From the NCBI RefSeq assembly GCF_024345475.1, contig NZ_JAGQBE010000015.1, positions 1 through 46,006 on the forward strand: a stretch of 46,006 nt of DNA, read 5' to 3'. The notes under the pieces were generated by a model, which was given only the letters and a program-made list of their open reading frames with translations, was not told the DNA's origin and ran no database searches. The DNA is from Cyanobium sp. T1B-Tous. GTDB taxonomy: Bacteria; Cyanobacteriota; Cyanobacteriia; PCC-6307; Cyanobiaceae. Each line of letters starts with the position of its first letter. Within the stretch, counting starts at the first letter, position 1. The position numbers and the translations under genes are program-made. Below are positions 1-8,567 of this stretch, piece by piece.

Positions 1-93
1 CAGGCGCCAGGACCCCACCCCAGCCACCACCAGGGCTAAACCCGCCAGGCAAGCCAGGCCTTGCTGGCGAGAGGGCGATCGCCACAGGGTCAT
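1..93 (-). CDS. N-terminus of a membrane protein cut by the window edge
   Basis: An ATG at 93 opens a frame that runs without a stop to base 1 (31 codons). Its start overlaps the stop of the upstream solute-binding-protein gene as ATGA, so the two are probably translated together. The visible residues are a basic start (MTLWRSPSRQQ) followed by a hydrophobic stretch rich in Leu, Ala, Gly and Val, which fits a first membrane helix or signal anchor. Nothing of the functional domain is visible. From the neighbourhood a membrane sensor, possibly with GGDEF/EAL or kinase output, is one guess; a permease subunit is the alternative. Confidence 0.6.
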   Translation of the reverse strand, partial: MTLWRSPSRQQGLACLAGLALVVAGVGSWRL

Positions 94-1142
94 CGCAGAG
101 CCTCCTGAACCAAGGCGGCATTGACCTGGGGCAGGGGGGCGTCGGGGCGCACCAGCTTCAGCCGTTGCTGCACCTGCTGAACCGCCTTGAGGTTGCGTTC
201 CATCAGCCCACCAGGGGCCAACAAGGCCCTCTGCTCTGCCAGGGAAAAGTAAACCAATCCCCGTTCGGCCGCTTGAAATTCTTCCACGCTCACATTCTGG
301 CGCCGCGCCATCACTACTGCGGCCTCAGGAGCATGAGCTCGGGCATAGCGATGGGCATAGCGATGGGCATCTTGCCAGGTTTTTAGCAGCTTCATGATGG
401 CATGAAAATTCTGCTTGAGATAAGCAGATTCTACAACCAGAACATCAAAGATCTCACCCGGAATCTGACGGCTGTCGAAGAGCACTCTGGAATGTCCAGC
501 CCGGAGCGCGGCGTCGCTGAAGGGCGGGAAAAATGCCACCGCGTCCACATGGCCCTTGGCGAGGGCCTCGGACATCTCCGCCAGAGGCATATTCCGAATC
601 ACCACCTGATCCAACGTCAGCCCGGAGCGCTGCAACGCCCGGCTCACAAAGTAAGGACCAAGCGTGGAGAAGGTCATGCCGATGGTCTTACCGGCCAAGG
701 CTTTGACAGACCCCACGTCTCGACGGGCCGCGAGGAGATCGGCCCCCCGAGATTCATCCAGAATCAGCACCACCTCCGGACACCGCTCGGGAGCCCGTCC
801 ACAGATGTCCACCAGTTCGACGGTGGTGAGCTGGGCCATCGGGATCTCACCACGCAGATAGGCGTGCACAATCTCCTGGGGATCGGAAAACTGGGCTGTG
901 GTGAGCTTCAGGTTGTAGCGCTCAGCCAGGCCCTTCTGCTGGGCCAGAAAAAAATATTCATAGCCCGGCCAACTCGAGACGGGCACGCTCACCTCGTGGC
1001 GCCTCGGGCTGCAGCCGGCCAGGCTCAACAGACCCACGGCCATCACAAGTGCAACCGAAAGCGGGCGCCCCAACCGCCGATGGATCGAAAGCAGCGTCAT
1101 CGGAATCACGAGAGCTGTTGGGATAGCTACGCCGCCCATCAC
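90..1142 (-). CDS. NMT1/SsuA-type solute-binding lipoprotein
   Basis: This predicted periplasmic solute-binding protein is of the NMT1/SsuA/TauA type, which binds small organic ligands such as thiamine precursors or sulfonates; the ligand here is unknown. The N-terminus carries a basic stretch, a hydrophobic segment and a lipobox (LAGC), so it should be a lipid-anchored protein. The mature part begins with the family pattern of a short strand then SSWPGYEYFFLAQQKGL, and AGKTIGMTFSTLGPYFV is the typical second-lobe entry. GTG at 1142, ATG at 1139 and ATG at 1100 are possible starts; the last still retains the whole signal peptide. A 12-bp unit is repeated in tandem at 341-364 and encodes HRYA repeats. 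No ABC permease or ATPase is seen beside it; the next gene downstream overlaps by 4 nt and is membrane-bound. It is divergent from a diguanylate cyclase gene. Confidence 0.8.
   Translation of the reverse strand: MMGGVAIPTALVIPMTLLSIHRRLGRPLSVALVMAVGLLSLAGCSPRRHEVSVPVSSWPGYEYFFLAQQKGLAERYNLKLTTAQFSDPQEIVHAYLRGEIPMAQLTTVELVDICGRAPERCPEVVLILDESRGADLLAARRDVGSVKALAGKTIGMTFSTLGPYFVSRALQRSGLTLDQVVIRNMPLAEMSEALAKGHVDAVAFFPPFSDAALRAGHSRVLFDSRQIPGEIFDVLVVESAYLKQNFHAIMKLLKTWQDAHRYAHRYARAHAPEAAVVMARRQNVSVEEFQAAERGLVYFSLAEQRALLAPGGLMERNLKAVQQVQQRLKLVRPDAPLPQVNAALVQEALR
341..370. repeat. 12-bp tandem repeat inside the solute-binding-protein gene
   Basis: Two perfect copies of GGGCATAGCGAT lie at 341-352 and 353-364, with a six-base partial third copy at 365-370. 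The repeat is in frame and produces AHRY repeats in the protein. It could vary in copy number between strains without breaking the frame. Confidence 0.8.
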
Positions 1143-1258
1143 GGCAGAGAGGCAATCAAGAATGGTCGAATGCGCCAGCTAGCGAAAGCCCGGCCACGAT
1201 TGATCCCGAAAACTTCATAGTTGGGTCAACGCCAGCTGGCTACCCCTACCTTGCGGCC

Positions 1259-3058
1259 ATGGTTCCCATCCCTGCTCCCTCCGCGACCACACCCTCCCGC
1301 CAGCAGGCCCTTGTACTGGCCCTGTTCACGGGACTGGCGGTGCTGCTCAACTTCCAGCCCCTGCCGCTCTTCTACGGCATTCAGGTGCTGCTGGGCTCCA
1401 CCTTGCCAATCCTGGCGCTGCTGCTCTGGCGCACGGGTTGGTGCATCCCAATGGGGTGCATCGCCAGCCTGGTGACCTGGAAGCTCTGGGGCCATCCCTG
1501 GGCGGTGGTGATCTTCACCGCCGAACTGGCCTGGCTCACCCTGGGATTGCGGCAGCTGGGCCGCCGCTCCATTGACATGAGCACCGGCGCCATCATTCCA
1601 CTGGCCATCAGCTACTGGATCGTGCTGGGCAGCCCCCTGGTGGCGCTGTTTTATGGTCTCTTGCTGAAAATTGACGCCACCAATATTGCCGTCACGGCCC
1701 TGAAGCAAAGCTTCAACGGGATTCTCAATACCACGATTGCCTTTGTGCTGTATGTGTTGATCAGCGCCATTCAGAACCGCAAAGGTCTGGGCAACGGCAT
1801 CTCCCTACGCGGTGTGATTGTGGGGCTGGTGCTGGTCACCACCACCATTCCCACCCTGTTGATCACAATGGCCTCCGGTTACCAGTTGGAGCTGGCGGTT
1901 CAGCAGGCCGAGCTGGACAACCTCAAAGTGGTCAATCAAGCCGTGGCCGCCTCCCGACCACTGACGGACATCCCCGGAGGCACCATCACCTACCGGCGCA
2001 TTGAAGCCAACGGCAAGAGCATCAGCTCAGATCCCGAACTTTTCGCACGGCTGGATAAAACATTCACCGACGGAGGACGGGCCTATGTCCATCCCCGTGA
2101 GCTGTCGGTGCTGATTTCCAGGCAACCGTTGCCCATGCTGAAGAAGTGGATCAACGGCTACTGGAGTTACAGCCAGCTCCACAGGAGCAGCAGCCAAGAA
2201 TCGGTGCTGATTCAGGTGGTTCAGCCTGCCGCCACCCTGGTGAAACGCATGCAGAACCAAAGCGCCTACCTGCTGGGAGTGGTGCTGCTGATGCTGGTGT
2301 TGGGAACGGTCGCCAGCATGGCCCTGGGAACCCTGTTCGAACGGGAGGTCAACGCCGTGTTGCGCCCCCTGCTGGCCAACACCGACGGCATCGCCACCCT
2401 GGCTCCCTCCCTGATCCTGGAGCTGCGCATGATGGTGCAACTGGTGAACCAGCGAATTCAGCAGGTGCGCCAGCTCACCCACGACCTTCAGGAGACCAAC
2501 CTCGCCCTGCGGCGCTCCCGGGATGAACTGGAACAGCTCAACACCAGCGACGTGCTCACCGGCTGTGGCAACCGGGCCGCCCTGTTCCAACGGTTGAAGG
2601 AGGAATGCCATCGGTCCCGACGCACGGGCGAACCGCTCAGCTGCCTCAGCCTGGATGTGGATGGACTGACGACGATCAACGACCGGTTTGGCCATGAAAC
2701 CGGCGATCAGGTGCTCAAACGGGTGGCCAGTGCTGTGCGACTGCGCCTCCGGATCACCGATCACTTTTTTCGCAGCGGGGGTGATGAATTCGTGGTGATC
2801 GCCACCGACTGTGATGGCAGCGCTGCCCAGGAGATGGCCACCGAACTGCGGGCCCTGGTGAGCGAGCTCGAGCTCACCGACCAGCACGGCCATGTGCCAA
2901 CCAGTATCTCGATCGGGATCAGCAGCCTCACAGGGAAAGACCAGAAACCGGATACCCTGCTGGCCCGCGCGGATGAGGCCCTGCGGATAGCCCGCAAACA
3001 GGCAACATCAGGCATCGCCACAGAACAGGACATCCCCAGACCTCAGCAACCGGGCTAA
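1259..3058 (+). CDS. Membrane-bound diguanylate cyclase (GGDEF)
   Basis: Predicted diguanylate cyclase that makes c-di-GMP from two GTP. Residues 1-200 form several membrane helices resembling the integral-membrane sensor modules (MASE-like) found in bacterial kinases and cyclases. A probably extracytoplasmic loop of about 130 residues follows, then another helix near 340-360, a coiled-coil linker (about 380-430) and a GGDEF domain to the C-terminus. The active-site motif SGGDEF is intact (GGDEF at 507-511), the metal-binding segment LDVDG is present, and RITD at 498-501 lies exactly five residues before the motif, so the product-inhibition I-site is conserved. The gene is divergent from the solute-binding-protein gene, sharing the 116-bp region 1143-1258, and is followed 31 bp later by an EAL-protein gene on the same strand. 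Synthesis and breakdown may therefore be co-expressed. The signal sensed is unknown. Confidence 0.9.
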   Translation: MVPIPAPSATTPSRQQALVLALFTGLAVLLNFQPLPLFYGIQVLLGSTLPILALLLWRTGWCIPMGCIASLVTWKLWGHPWAVVIFTAELAWLTLGLRQLGRRSIDMSTGAIIPLAISYWIVLGSPLVALFYGLLLKIDATNIAVTALKQSFNGILNTTIAFVLYVLISAIQNRKGLGNGISLRGVIVGLVLVTTTIPTLLITMASGYQLELAVQQAELDNLKVVNQAVAASRPLTDIPGGTITYRRIEANGKSISSDPELFARLDKTFTDGGRAYVHPRELSVLISRQPLPMLKKWINGYWSYSQLHRSSSQESVLIQVVQPAATLVKRMQNQSAYLLGVVLLMLVLGTVASMALGTLFEREVNAVLRPLLANTDGIATLAPSLILELRMMVQLVNQRIQQVRQLTHDLQETNLALRRSRDELEQLNTSDVLTGCGNRAALFQRLKEECHRSRRTGEPLSCLSLDVDGLTTINDRFGHETGDQVLKRVASAVRLRLRITDHFFRSGGDEFVVIATDCDGSAAQEMATELRALVSELELTDQHGHVPTSISIGISSLTGKDQKPDTLLARADEALRIARKQATSGIATEQDIPRPQQPG

Positions 3059-3089
3059 CTTGAGGCCAGATCCCTGATGGCTGCGGCCG

Positions 3090-4952
3090 GTGCTGGAAGC
3101 CCCCATCCCCGAAGAGGACCTGGCTCGACTCAAGGAGCTGCGCAGCTATGGCGTGCTCGACACCTCACCGGAGGACATCTTCGATGACATCACCCATCTT
3201 GTGCAGGACATCACCGGCACCAAAATTGGCGTTATCAGCCTGGTGGATGAAAATCGACAGTGGTTCAAATCCTGCGTAGGGCTCGAGGATGCGCCCCAAG
3301 AAACACCCCGCAATATCTCATTTTGCGGGCATACGATTGTTCAGCGCAAACCCCTGATCATCCCGGATGCCTTAGAGGATGATCGCTTCTGTGACAATCC
3401 CCTCGTCAAAGAGCCGCCGCGGATTCGCTTCTATGCCGGCTTCCCCCTGATCGCCGCCAACGGCATGGTGCTGGGCAGCCTCTGCGCCATCGACGTTGAG
3501 CCCAGAAGCCTCACCCCCCAGCAGATCACCTCGATGGAACGGCTGGCCCGCCAGGTGGTGAGCCAGATGGAACTGAGGCGTGAAGCCCATCTGCTGCAAT
3601 CAGCAGAACAAGCCCTCCTGAACCAAAACAGCGAAACCGGGTCCGCCAGCCCCGAGATTCAGCTGCTGAGCGACATCAACCTGGTGATGGATCGGGACCA
3701 GCTGATGCAGATGCTGACGCTGATGTTTGAACTGGATCAGCCCCCTTGCTTTGCCCTGGCCCGCTGCAAGTTCAAGGAGTATTCCCGCATCAGCGCCACC
3801 CTGGGGGCCGCCGCGGCCGAGAGCCTGGTGCAAACGGGTCTGGAGCGGCTGCGCAGCTGCCTACCTCCCCAGGCAACTCTCACTCGCTTCTCCGAAAACG
3901 AGGTGATCATCGTGCTGCCCCACCTCTCCGAAGAAGCCAGCATCACGGCCATCATTGAAAACTGTGTGGCCAGCCTTGAAAAGCCACTGAGACTGAATAA
4001 TCGCGATCTAGAGCTTAATATAGGCGCGGGGATTGTGGTCTTCAAAAACAACTACAAAGACCCTGATTCCCTACTCTCTGACGCCAGCATTGCCCAACGC
4101 ATTGCCATCACCGATCGCTCCACGAGCAGCACGTTCAAGTTCATCGATCTGTCCTCTCGCCTGGCCGTCCAGCAGCATTACCAGATCGAAACCGACCTGC
4201 GCCGCACCATCCGCCGCAACGAGATCATCCCGTACCTGCAACCGATCGTTGATCTGGCCACGGGGGATCTGGTGGGCCTGGAGTGCTTGATGCGTTGGCG
4301 CACCGAGTCCAGCGAGGTCCTGCTGCCCGATGCCTTTCTGCCCATCTCCCACCTGGCCGGCCTCAGTGGGGAGCTCGATCTGCAAATCATTCTCAAGGCA
4401 CTCCAGGCCAGCCAGCAGCTGGCCGCCGCCGCCCCGGCACGGCCCCTCCAGCTCTCCGTGAACCTCTCAGCCCTGCTGCTGGAAAACGAGGCCCTGCGCA
4501 ATCGCCTGCTGCAGCTGATCCGCACCACACCCTTGCCCCCTGGGTGGCACCTACAGGTGGAGCTGGTGGAGGACTACCTCCAAGACAACGGGTCGGAACT
4601 GGGGGCCTTCCTCAACACCCTGCGCCGCCAGGGCGTGTCGATCGCCATCGACGATTTCGGCACCGGCTACTCCTCCCTGAGCCGACTGCACCACTACCCG
4701 GTGCGCACCGTGAAGGTGGATTCCAGCTTCGTGCACCGCATCAACGACCCACTCAGCCCCAGCAACCAGATGCTGAAAACCATTCAGTCTCTGTGTGCGG
4801 ATCTGGGCCTGGACACCACCGCGGAGGGCGTGGAAACGGAAAACCAGCGCACCTGGTTGCTGGAGAACGGCTACAGCCAGGGCCAGGGCTTCCTGTTCAG
4901 CCGGCCGATGTCGGTGCAGGCCACCTGCGACTACCTGGCCCAAGCCCGTTAG
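3090..4952 (+). CDS. GAF / degenerate GGDEF / EAL protein, likely c-di-GMP phosphodiesterase
   Basis: Residues about 15-165 form a GAF domain (pattern ISFCGHTI, then FYAGFPL and LGSLCAID). The middle (about 190-360) has the size of a GGDEF domain, but the active-site motif is replaced by SENEV, so it should not make c-di-GMP. Residues about 365-620 form an EAL phosphodiesterase domain: the signature Glu is kept in LECLMRW (E398; the usual EAL reads ECL), and NLS, the Glu of VELVED, DDFGTGYSS (D521, D522) and AEGVET are all present. The predicted reaction is hydrolysis of c-di-GMP to pGpG in the cytoplasm, controlled by whatever binds the GAF domain. The start is GTG at 3090, 31 bp after the cyclase stop. 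Whether the degenerate GGDEF binds GTP as an allosteric site cannot be told from sequence. Confidence 0.88.
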   Translation: MLEAPIPEEDLARLKELRSYGVLDTSPEDIFDDITHLVQDITGTKIGVISLVDENRQWFKSCVGLEDAPQETPRNISFCGHTIVQRKPLIIPDALEDDRFCDNPLVKEPPRIRFYAGFPLIAANGMVLGSLCAIDVEPRSLTPQQITSMERLARQVVSQMELRREAHLLQSAEQALLNQNSETGSASPEIQLLSDINLVMDRDQLMQMLTLMFELDQPPCFALARCKFKEYSRISATLGAAAAESLVQTGLERLRSCLPPQATLTRFSENEVIIVLPHLSEEASITAIIENCVASLEKPLRLNNRDLELNIGAGIVVFKNNYKDPDSLLSDASIAQRIAITDRSTSSTFKFIDLSSRLAVQQHYQIETDLRRTIRRNEIIPYLQPIVDLATGDLVGLECLMRWRTESSEVLLPDAFLPISHLAGLSGELDLQIILKALQASQQLAAAAPARPLQLSVNLSALLLENEALRNRLLQLIRTTPLPPGWHLQVELVEDYLQDNGSELGAFLNTLRRQGVSIAIDDFGTGYSSLSRLHHYPVRTVKVDSSFVHRINDPLSPSNQMLKTIQSLCADLGLDTTAEGVETENQRTWLLENGYSQGQGFLFSRPMSVQATCDYLAQAR

Positions 4953-5020
4953 GCCCCTCTGGCGGTCGGTAGCCCTTCTGTCGGTAGCCATTGGTGCTGC
5001 GCTCCGCCATGAACTGCGCG

Positions 5021-7111
5021 ATGACAGCACCCAGAGGCCCCAACGGTGTCATGCCGATTTCCGCCACCGCCGCAGCCACCACCACTGCCGCAGCTGTGGA
5101 GCAGCGCCTCCAAGAGGCAAGCATCGCGCTCACGATGGGGGGCGAACCCACCCTGGTGCCGCTGCAGCCAGAAGGTGCCGAGTGGACGGTGAGCGCCGAT
5201 GGCCCCACCAAGCTGGCCTACGCCCACGCCCTGGCCCGGCAACTGCAGCAGCGGGCCTGGCCCGGCAGCACCCTGCTCCACTGCCCCGGCAAGCGCTACG
5301 ACGGCGAGGTGAATCCCCGCTGGGTGCTGCGGCTGATCACCGGCAGCCAGGGCCAGCCACTGGTGCACTGGCCCCAGCTGGCTCCAGGAGCGAGCGACCC
5401 CTCAACCGCGCCACCTCCCACGAGCGCCGAAGCCAAGCAGCTGCTCGAAGCCCTCGGCGCTGACCTGAACTGCCCGCTCCAGCCCCTGCCCCTGCAGGAT
5501 CCCCTGCAAGCCGAGCACCGGGTGTGGGCCGTGCCCCTTTCCTGGCAGGAGGAGGAGGGCAGCACCACCGGAGAGGGCCACTGGCAAACCCTCACCTGGG
5601 ACTTGGACGACCCCTTGCGCCAGCTGCTGCCGGCCCCAGGGCCGGCAGGGTTGCGGCTGCCGCTGCAGCACTTCCCCGCAGGCGCCCTGCGCCAAGTGCT
5701 CACCCTGGAGTGCAGCCCCAGCGGCTGGGGGGTGTTTCTGCCACCCCTGCCCCGCCGGCCCCTGGAGCTGCTGCTGGGCCGCCTCGCCCTCCACAGCACC
5801 GGCTGGGCGCTGCCGGAGCTCAGTGGCGTGTTGCCGCTGGACACGACCGGCCACTGGCAGGTGCTGGGGCTCACCGCCGATCCCGGGGTGCTGGAGGTGA
5901 ACCTGCCGGTGTGCCACAGCTGGCAGGAGTACGCCGACTGGATCGCCGTGCTGGAGCAGGCCGGCGCGGCCGTGGGCCTGCGCTCCTGGAAACAACAGGG
6001 CGAGCGGGCCGAGGGCACCGGCGGCGGCAACCATCTGCTCTGGGGTGGTCCCGATCTGGAGCGCAATCCCTTCTTCAGCCGACCCGCCTGGCTGGTGGGG
6101 ATCCTGCGCTACTGGCAGCACCACCCGAGCCTGGCCTACCTGTTCAGCGGCCGCAGCGTCGGGCCGGCCTCTCAGGCCCCTCGCCCCGATGAGGGGTCCG
6201 CCAGCCTGCTGGATCTGGAGCTGGCCCACCGGGCCCTCGAGCAGCTCGCGGCCGGCGATCAGCGGGTGGCGATCAGCGAAACCCTGCGCCACCTGCATGC
6301 CGACCGCAGCGGCAACAGCCACCGCAGCGAGATCAGCCTCGACAAGTTCTGGAACCCGGCCTGGACCGCCGGCTGCCAGGGGCTGCTGGAGTTCCGCGCC
6401 CTGGAATCCCTGCCCCACCACCACTGGACCGCGGCGGTGGCCCTGTTGTGGCGCGCCCTGGCCGCCCATCTGCTGAACCCAGACCACCGGCCCCGGCAGC
6501 TGCACGACTGGGGAGCCAGCCTCCACGACCGGGCCCTTCTGCCCAGCCAGCTCTGGGCCGACCTGGAGCGGGTGCTGGCCGACCTGGCCAGCGATGGACT
6601 GCCCCTGGAGGCGGAACCCTTTCGGGCCATCTGGACCTGGCGCTTTCCGGCCCTGCTCGACTGGCACCAGGACGGGGCCAGCCTGGTGATCCGCCAGGCC
6701 CTGGAACCCTGGCCCCTGCTCTGCGACACCCCGGAGGAAGGGGGCACCACCAGCCGCTTTGTGGACAGCTCCCTGCGGCGCTTCGAAGTGGTGGCCAATC
6801 CCGCTCTGCACCAGCGCTACACCCTGCGGCTGCAGGGGCGGCCCCTGCCCGGTGATCACGGGTCCGAACAACCGGTGGCGGTGCGCTACCGGCAGGACGC
6901 CCTGTTCCCCTGCCTCCATCCGTGCCTGCCCGCCCACGTGCCCCTGCAGCTGGATCTGGTGCCCCACGGCGAAGCTGCCGGGGGGCGGAGCTGGCTGCTC
7001 AACACGGAAGCAGAAGGCTTCCTCGAGCTCCCGCCGGGGCCAGCCCTGGCTGCGGGAGACTCCCTGCGGGGAGCGAGCCCGGGGGCCTGCTGCCTGGACC
7101 TGCGGCTCTAG
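5021..7111 (+). CDS. Stand-alone DUF2126 protein
   Basis: The protein begins, after a variable leader, with the DUF2126 signature LTMGGEPTLV followed by GPTKLAYAHALARQLQ and a GKRYDGEVNPRW segment. In many bacteria this domain is the C-terminal half of a roughly 1100-residue protein with an N-terminal transglutaminase-like domain; here only the DUF2126 half (about 690 residues) is present and no transglutaminase gene lies next to it. The biochemical function of DUF2126 is not established. The frame is open from a TTG at 4991, with ATG candidates at 5009, 5021 and 5051. The region before the conserved LTMGGEPT is low-complexity Ala/Thr, so the start is uncertain. The gene follows the EAL gene on the same strand and converges on the cupin gene with 12 bp between stops. 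Confidence 0.75.
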   Translation: MTAPRGPNGVMPISATAAATTTAAAVEQRLQEASIALTMGGEPTLVPLQPEGAEWTVSADGPTKLAYAHALARQLQQRAWPGSTLLHCPGKRYDGEVNPRWVLRLITGSQGQPLVHWPQLAPGASDPSTAPPPTSAEAKQLLEALGADLNCPLQPLPLQDPLQAEHRVWAVPLSWQEEEGSTTGEGHWQTLTWDLDDPLRQLLPAPGPAGLRLPLQHFPAGALRQVLTLECSPSGWGVFLPPLPRRPLELLLGRLALHSTGWALPELSGVLPLDTTGHWQVLGLTADPGVLEVNLPVCHSWQEYADWIAVLEQAGAAVGLRSWKQQGERAEGTGGGNHLLWGGPDLERNPFFSRPAWLVGILRYWQHHPSLAYLFSGRSVGPASQAPRPDEGSASLLDLELAHRALEQLAAGDQRVAISETLRHLHADRSGNSHRSEISLDKFWNPAWTAGCQGLLEFRALESLPHHHWTAAVALLWRALAAHLLNPDHRPRQLHDWGASLHDRALLPSQLWADLERVLADLASDGLPLEAEPFRAIWTWRFPALLDWHQDGASLVIRQALEPWPLLCDTPEEGGTTSRFVDSSLRRFEVVANPALHQRYTLRLQGRPLPGDHGSEQPVAVRYRQDALFPCLHPCLPAHVPLQLDLVPHGEAAGGRSWLLNTEAEGFLELPPGPALAAGDSLRGASPGACCLDLRL

Positions 7112-7123
7112 GGCTCGGCCGAC

Positions 7124-7600
7124 CTACCAGCTCACCCCGTGCAGCTTGGGCAGCGGCGCCGTCTTGAAGGTGGTGGCAAACAGGCGCGGGATCAGGCGGC
7201 TGTTGTAGACGCGGAATTCGCGCACCACGCTGGCCCCGTCCTCCCGCACGGCCTGGTTGAGCACCACCGAACCATCGGGATCGGACACCGAGCGGTGGAA
7301 GGTGCCGGGGGGAATGCGCAGGATGTCGCCGCCCGTATCCAGCCGAACAATGTGATACGGGTAATTCCAGCCGAAGTTCACCAGGTAGAAGGTGCGGCCG
7401 CCGTGCAGGGCCAGCAGGTTGTCCTCCTGGTGGGGGTGCAGATAGAACTGCCAGGCGCCGGTGCTCTCCTCATCGGGGGGACTCACCGCTGGGCCGGCGT
7501 GGATCACCAGGTCGCGGGCGTTGGAGCTGGCAACGGTGATGTCAAAGAAGCGAACAGCCGGGGTATCGCGAAACTTCTCGTAGGGAATCAGCTCAAACAT
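7124..7600 (-). CDS. Cupin-fold protein of unknown function
   Basis: About 158 residues beginning MFELIPYEKF. Cupin motif 2 is clear (a Gly, five residues, then PPGTFH, with an Asn further on) and a shortened motif 1 is seen as HPHQEDN followed by a GG turn, so a metal-binding double-stranded beta-helix is likely. The histidines would ligate the metal. No catalytic activity can be named. The frame is open upstream to an ATG at 7702 and another at 7630, but that extension is Pro/Ala-rich and looks non-homologous; 7600 is chosen because the conserved core starts there. It lies downstream of cobA on the same strand and converges with the DUF2126 gene. Confidence 0.7.
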   Translation of the reverse strand: MFELIPYEKFRDTPAVRFFDITVASSNARDLVIHAGPAVSPPDEESTGAWQFYLHPHQEDNLLALHGGRTFYLVNFGWNYPYHIVRLDTGGDILRIPPGTFHRSVSDPDGSVVLNQAVREDGASVVREFRVYNSRLIPRLFATTFKTAPLPKLHGVSW

Positions 7601-7778
7601 CGGCGCCTGCTGCAGGGGAGGGGCGGCCATGGGAAGGGGCACGGACGGGGGCGGAAGCAATGGCCCACTAGACCGCAGCGCCCCCGGAGAGAGACGTTGC
7701 ATCCACTACCCAATCCCGGTTTCCGCAGACCAGTTCCCCAGGTGGTTTGGCCGCACCGATTGGGGCGAGCCGCTGGCT

Positions 7779-8567
7779 TCAGAAGGGAATCGGCATCTCC
7801 GCATCCGCGGGTTCGGGGGCACAACTGGGCACCCGCTGGGCCACCACCTCACCCAGCACCACGATCGAGGGCGAAGCAAAGCCCTGCTCCTCCGCCCGAT
7901 CGGCCAGCTCGGCCAGCACGCTGATCAGCTGCCGCTGGCCCCGCACCGTGCCCTGCTGGATCACGGCCGCGGGCGTGTCGGGGGCCAGCCCCCCCGCCAT
8001 CAGCTCCTCGGCAATGCGGCGCAGGTTGTGCAGGCCCATGTAGATCACCAGGCCATCACTGGTCTGGGCCAGGCCGCGCCAGTCCACCCCGGGCCGGCCC
8101 TTGTCGATCTCCTCGTGACCCGTCACGAAGGTGACGCTGGAGCCGGCGCGGCGGTGGGTCACCGGAATGCCCGCATAGGCGGGCGCGGCAATGCCGGCGG
8201 TGACCCCGGGCACCACCTGCACCGGCACGCCCCGGGCCGCAAGATGGGCCGCCTCTTCCCCGCCGCGGCCAAACAGAAAGGGATCGCCGCCCTTGAGCCG
8301 CACGATCAGCCGGTGGCGGCTGGCCAGCTCCACCAGCACCGCATTGGTGCTGGGCTGGGGCACCGAGTGGTGGCCACGTCGCTTGCCCACGAAATGGCAC
8401 TCACAGCCGGCCGGCACCAGATCCAGCAGCGCCTTCGGCACCAGGGAGTCGTACACGAGGGCATCGCACTGGCGCAGCAGCCGATGGGCCTTGAGGGTGA
8501 GCAGCTCGGGATCACCCGGGCCGGCGCCCACCAGATACACGGTGCCGAGGGCGGCGCTGTCGCTCAT
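7779..8567 (-). CDS. cobA: Uroporphyrinogen-III C-methyltransferase
   Basis: SAM-dependent enzyme that methylates uroporphyrinogen III twice to give precorrin-2, the branch point toward siroheme (for sulfite and nitrite reductases) and cobamides. The 262-residue length fits the single-function SUMT. Family motifs in order: LVGAGPGDPELLTLKA at the N-terminus, VRLKGGDPFLFGRGGEE, and VPGVTAGIAAPAYAGIPVTHR. ATG at 8567 is the start because the first motif follows directly and because it overlaps the sirB stop as ATGA; the longer open frame to 8786 reads through sirB out of frame. Translational coupling with the chelatase gene puts two siroheme steps in one unit. The dehydrogenase activity needed between them is not in the window. 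Confidence 0.93.
   Translation of the reverse strand: MSDSAALGTVYLVGAGPGDPELLTLKAHRLLRQCDALVYDSLVPKALLDLVPAGCECHFVGKRRGHHSVPQPSTNAVLVELASRHRLIVRLKGGDPFLFGRGGEEAAHLAARGVPVQVVPGVTAGIAAPAYAGIPVTHRRAGSSVTFVTGHEEIDKGRPGVDWRGLAQTSDGLVIYMGLHNLRRIAEELMAGGLAPDTPAAVIQQGTVRGQRQLISVLAELADRAEEQGFASPSIVVLGEVVAQRVPSCAPEPADAEMPIPF

Noticed and set aside
402-1220. Long plus-strand open frame opposite the solute-binding gene
   Set aside because: It is an antisense shadow of the real minus-strand gene, with His/Arg/Gly-biased composition and no family pattern.
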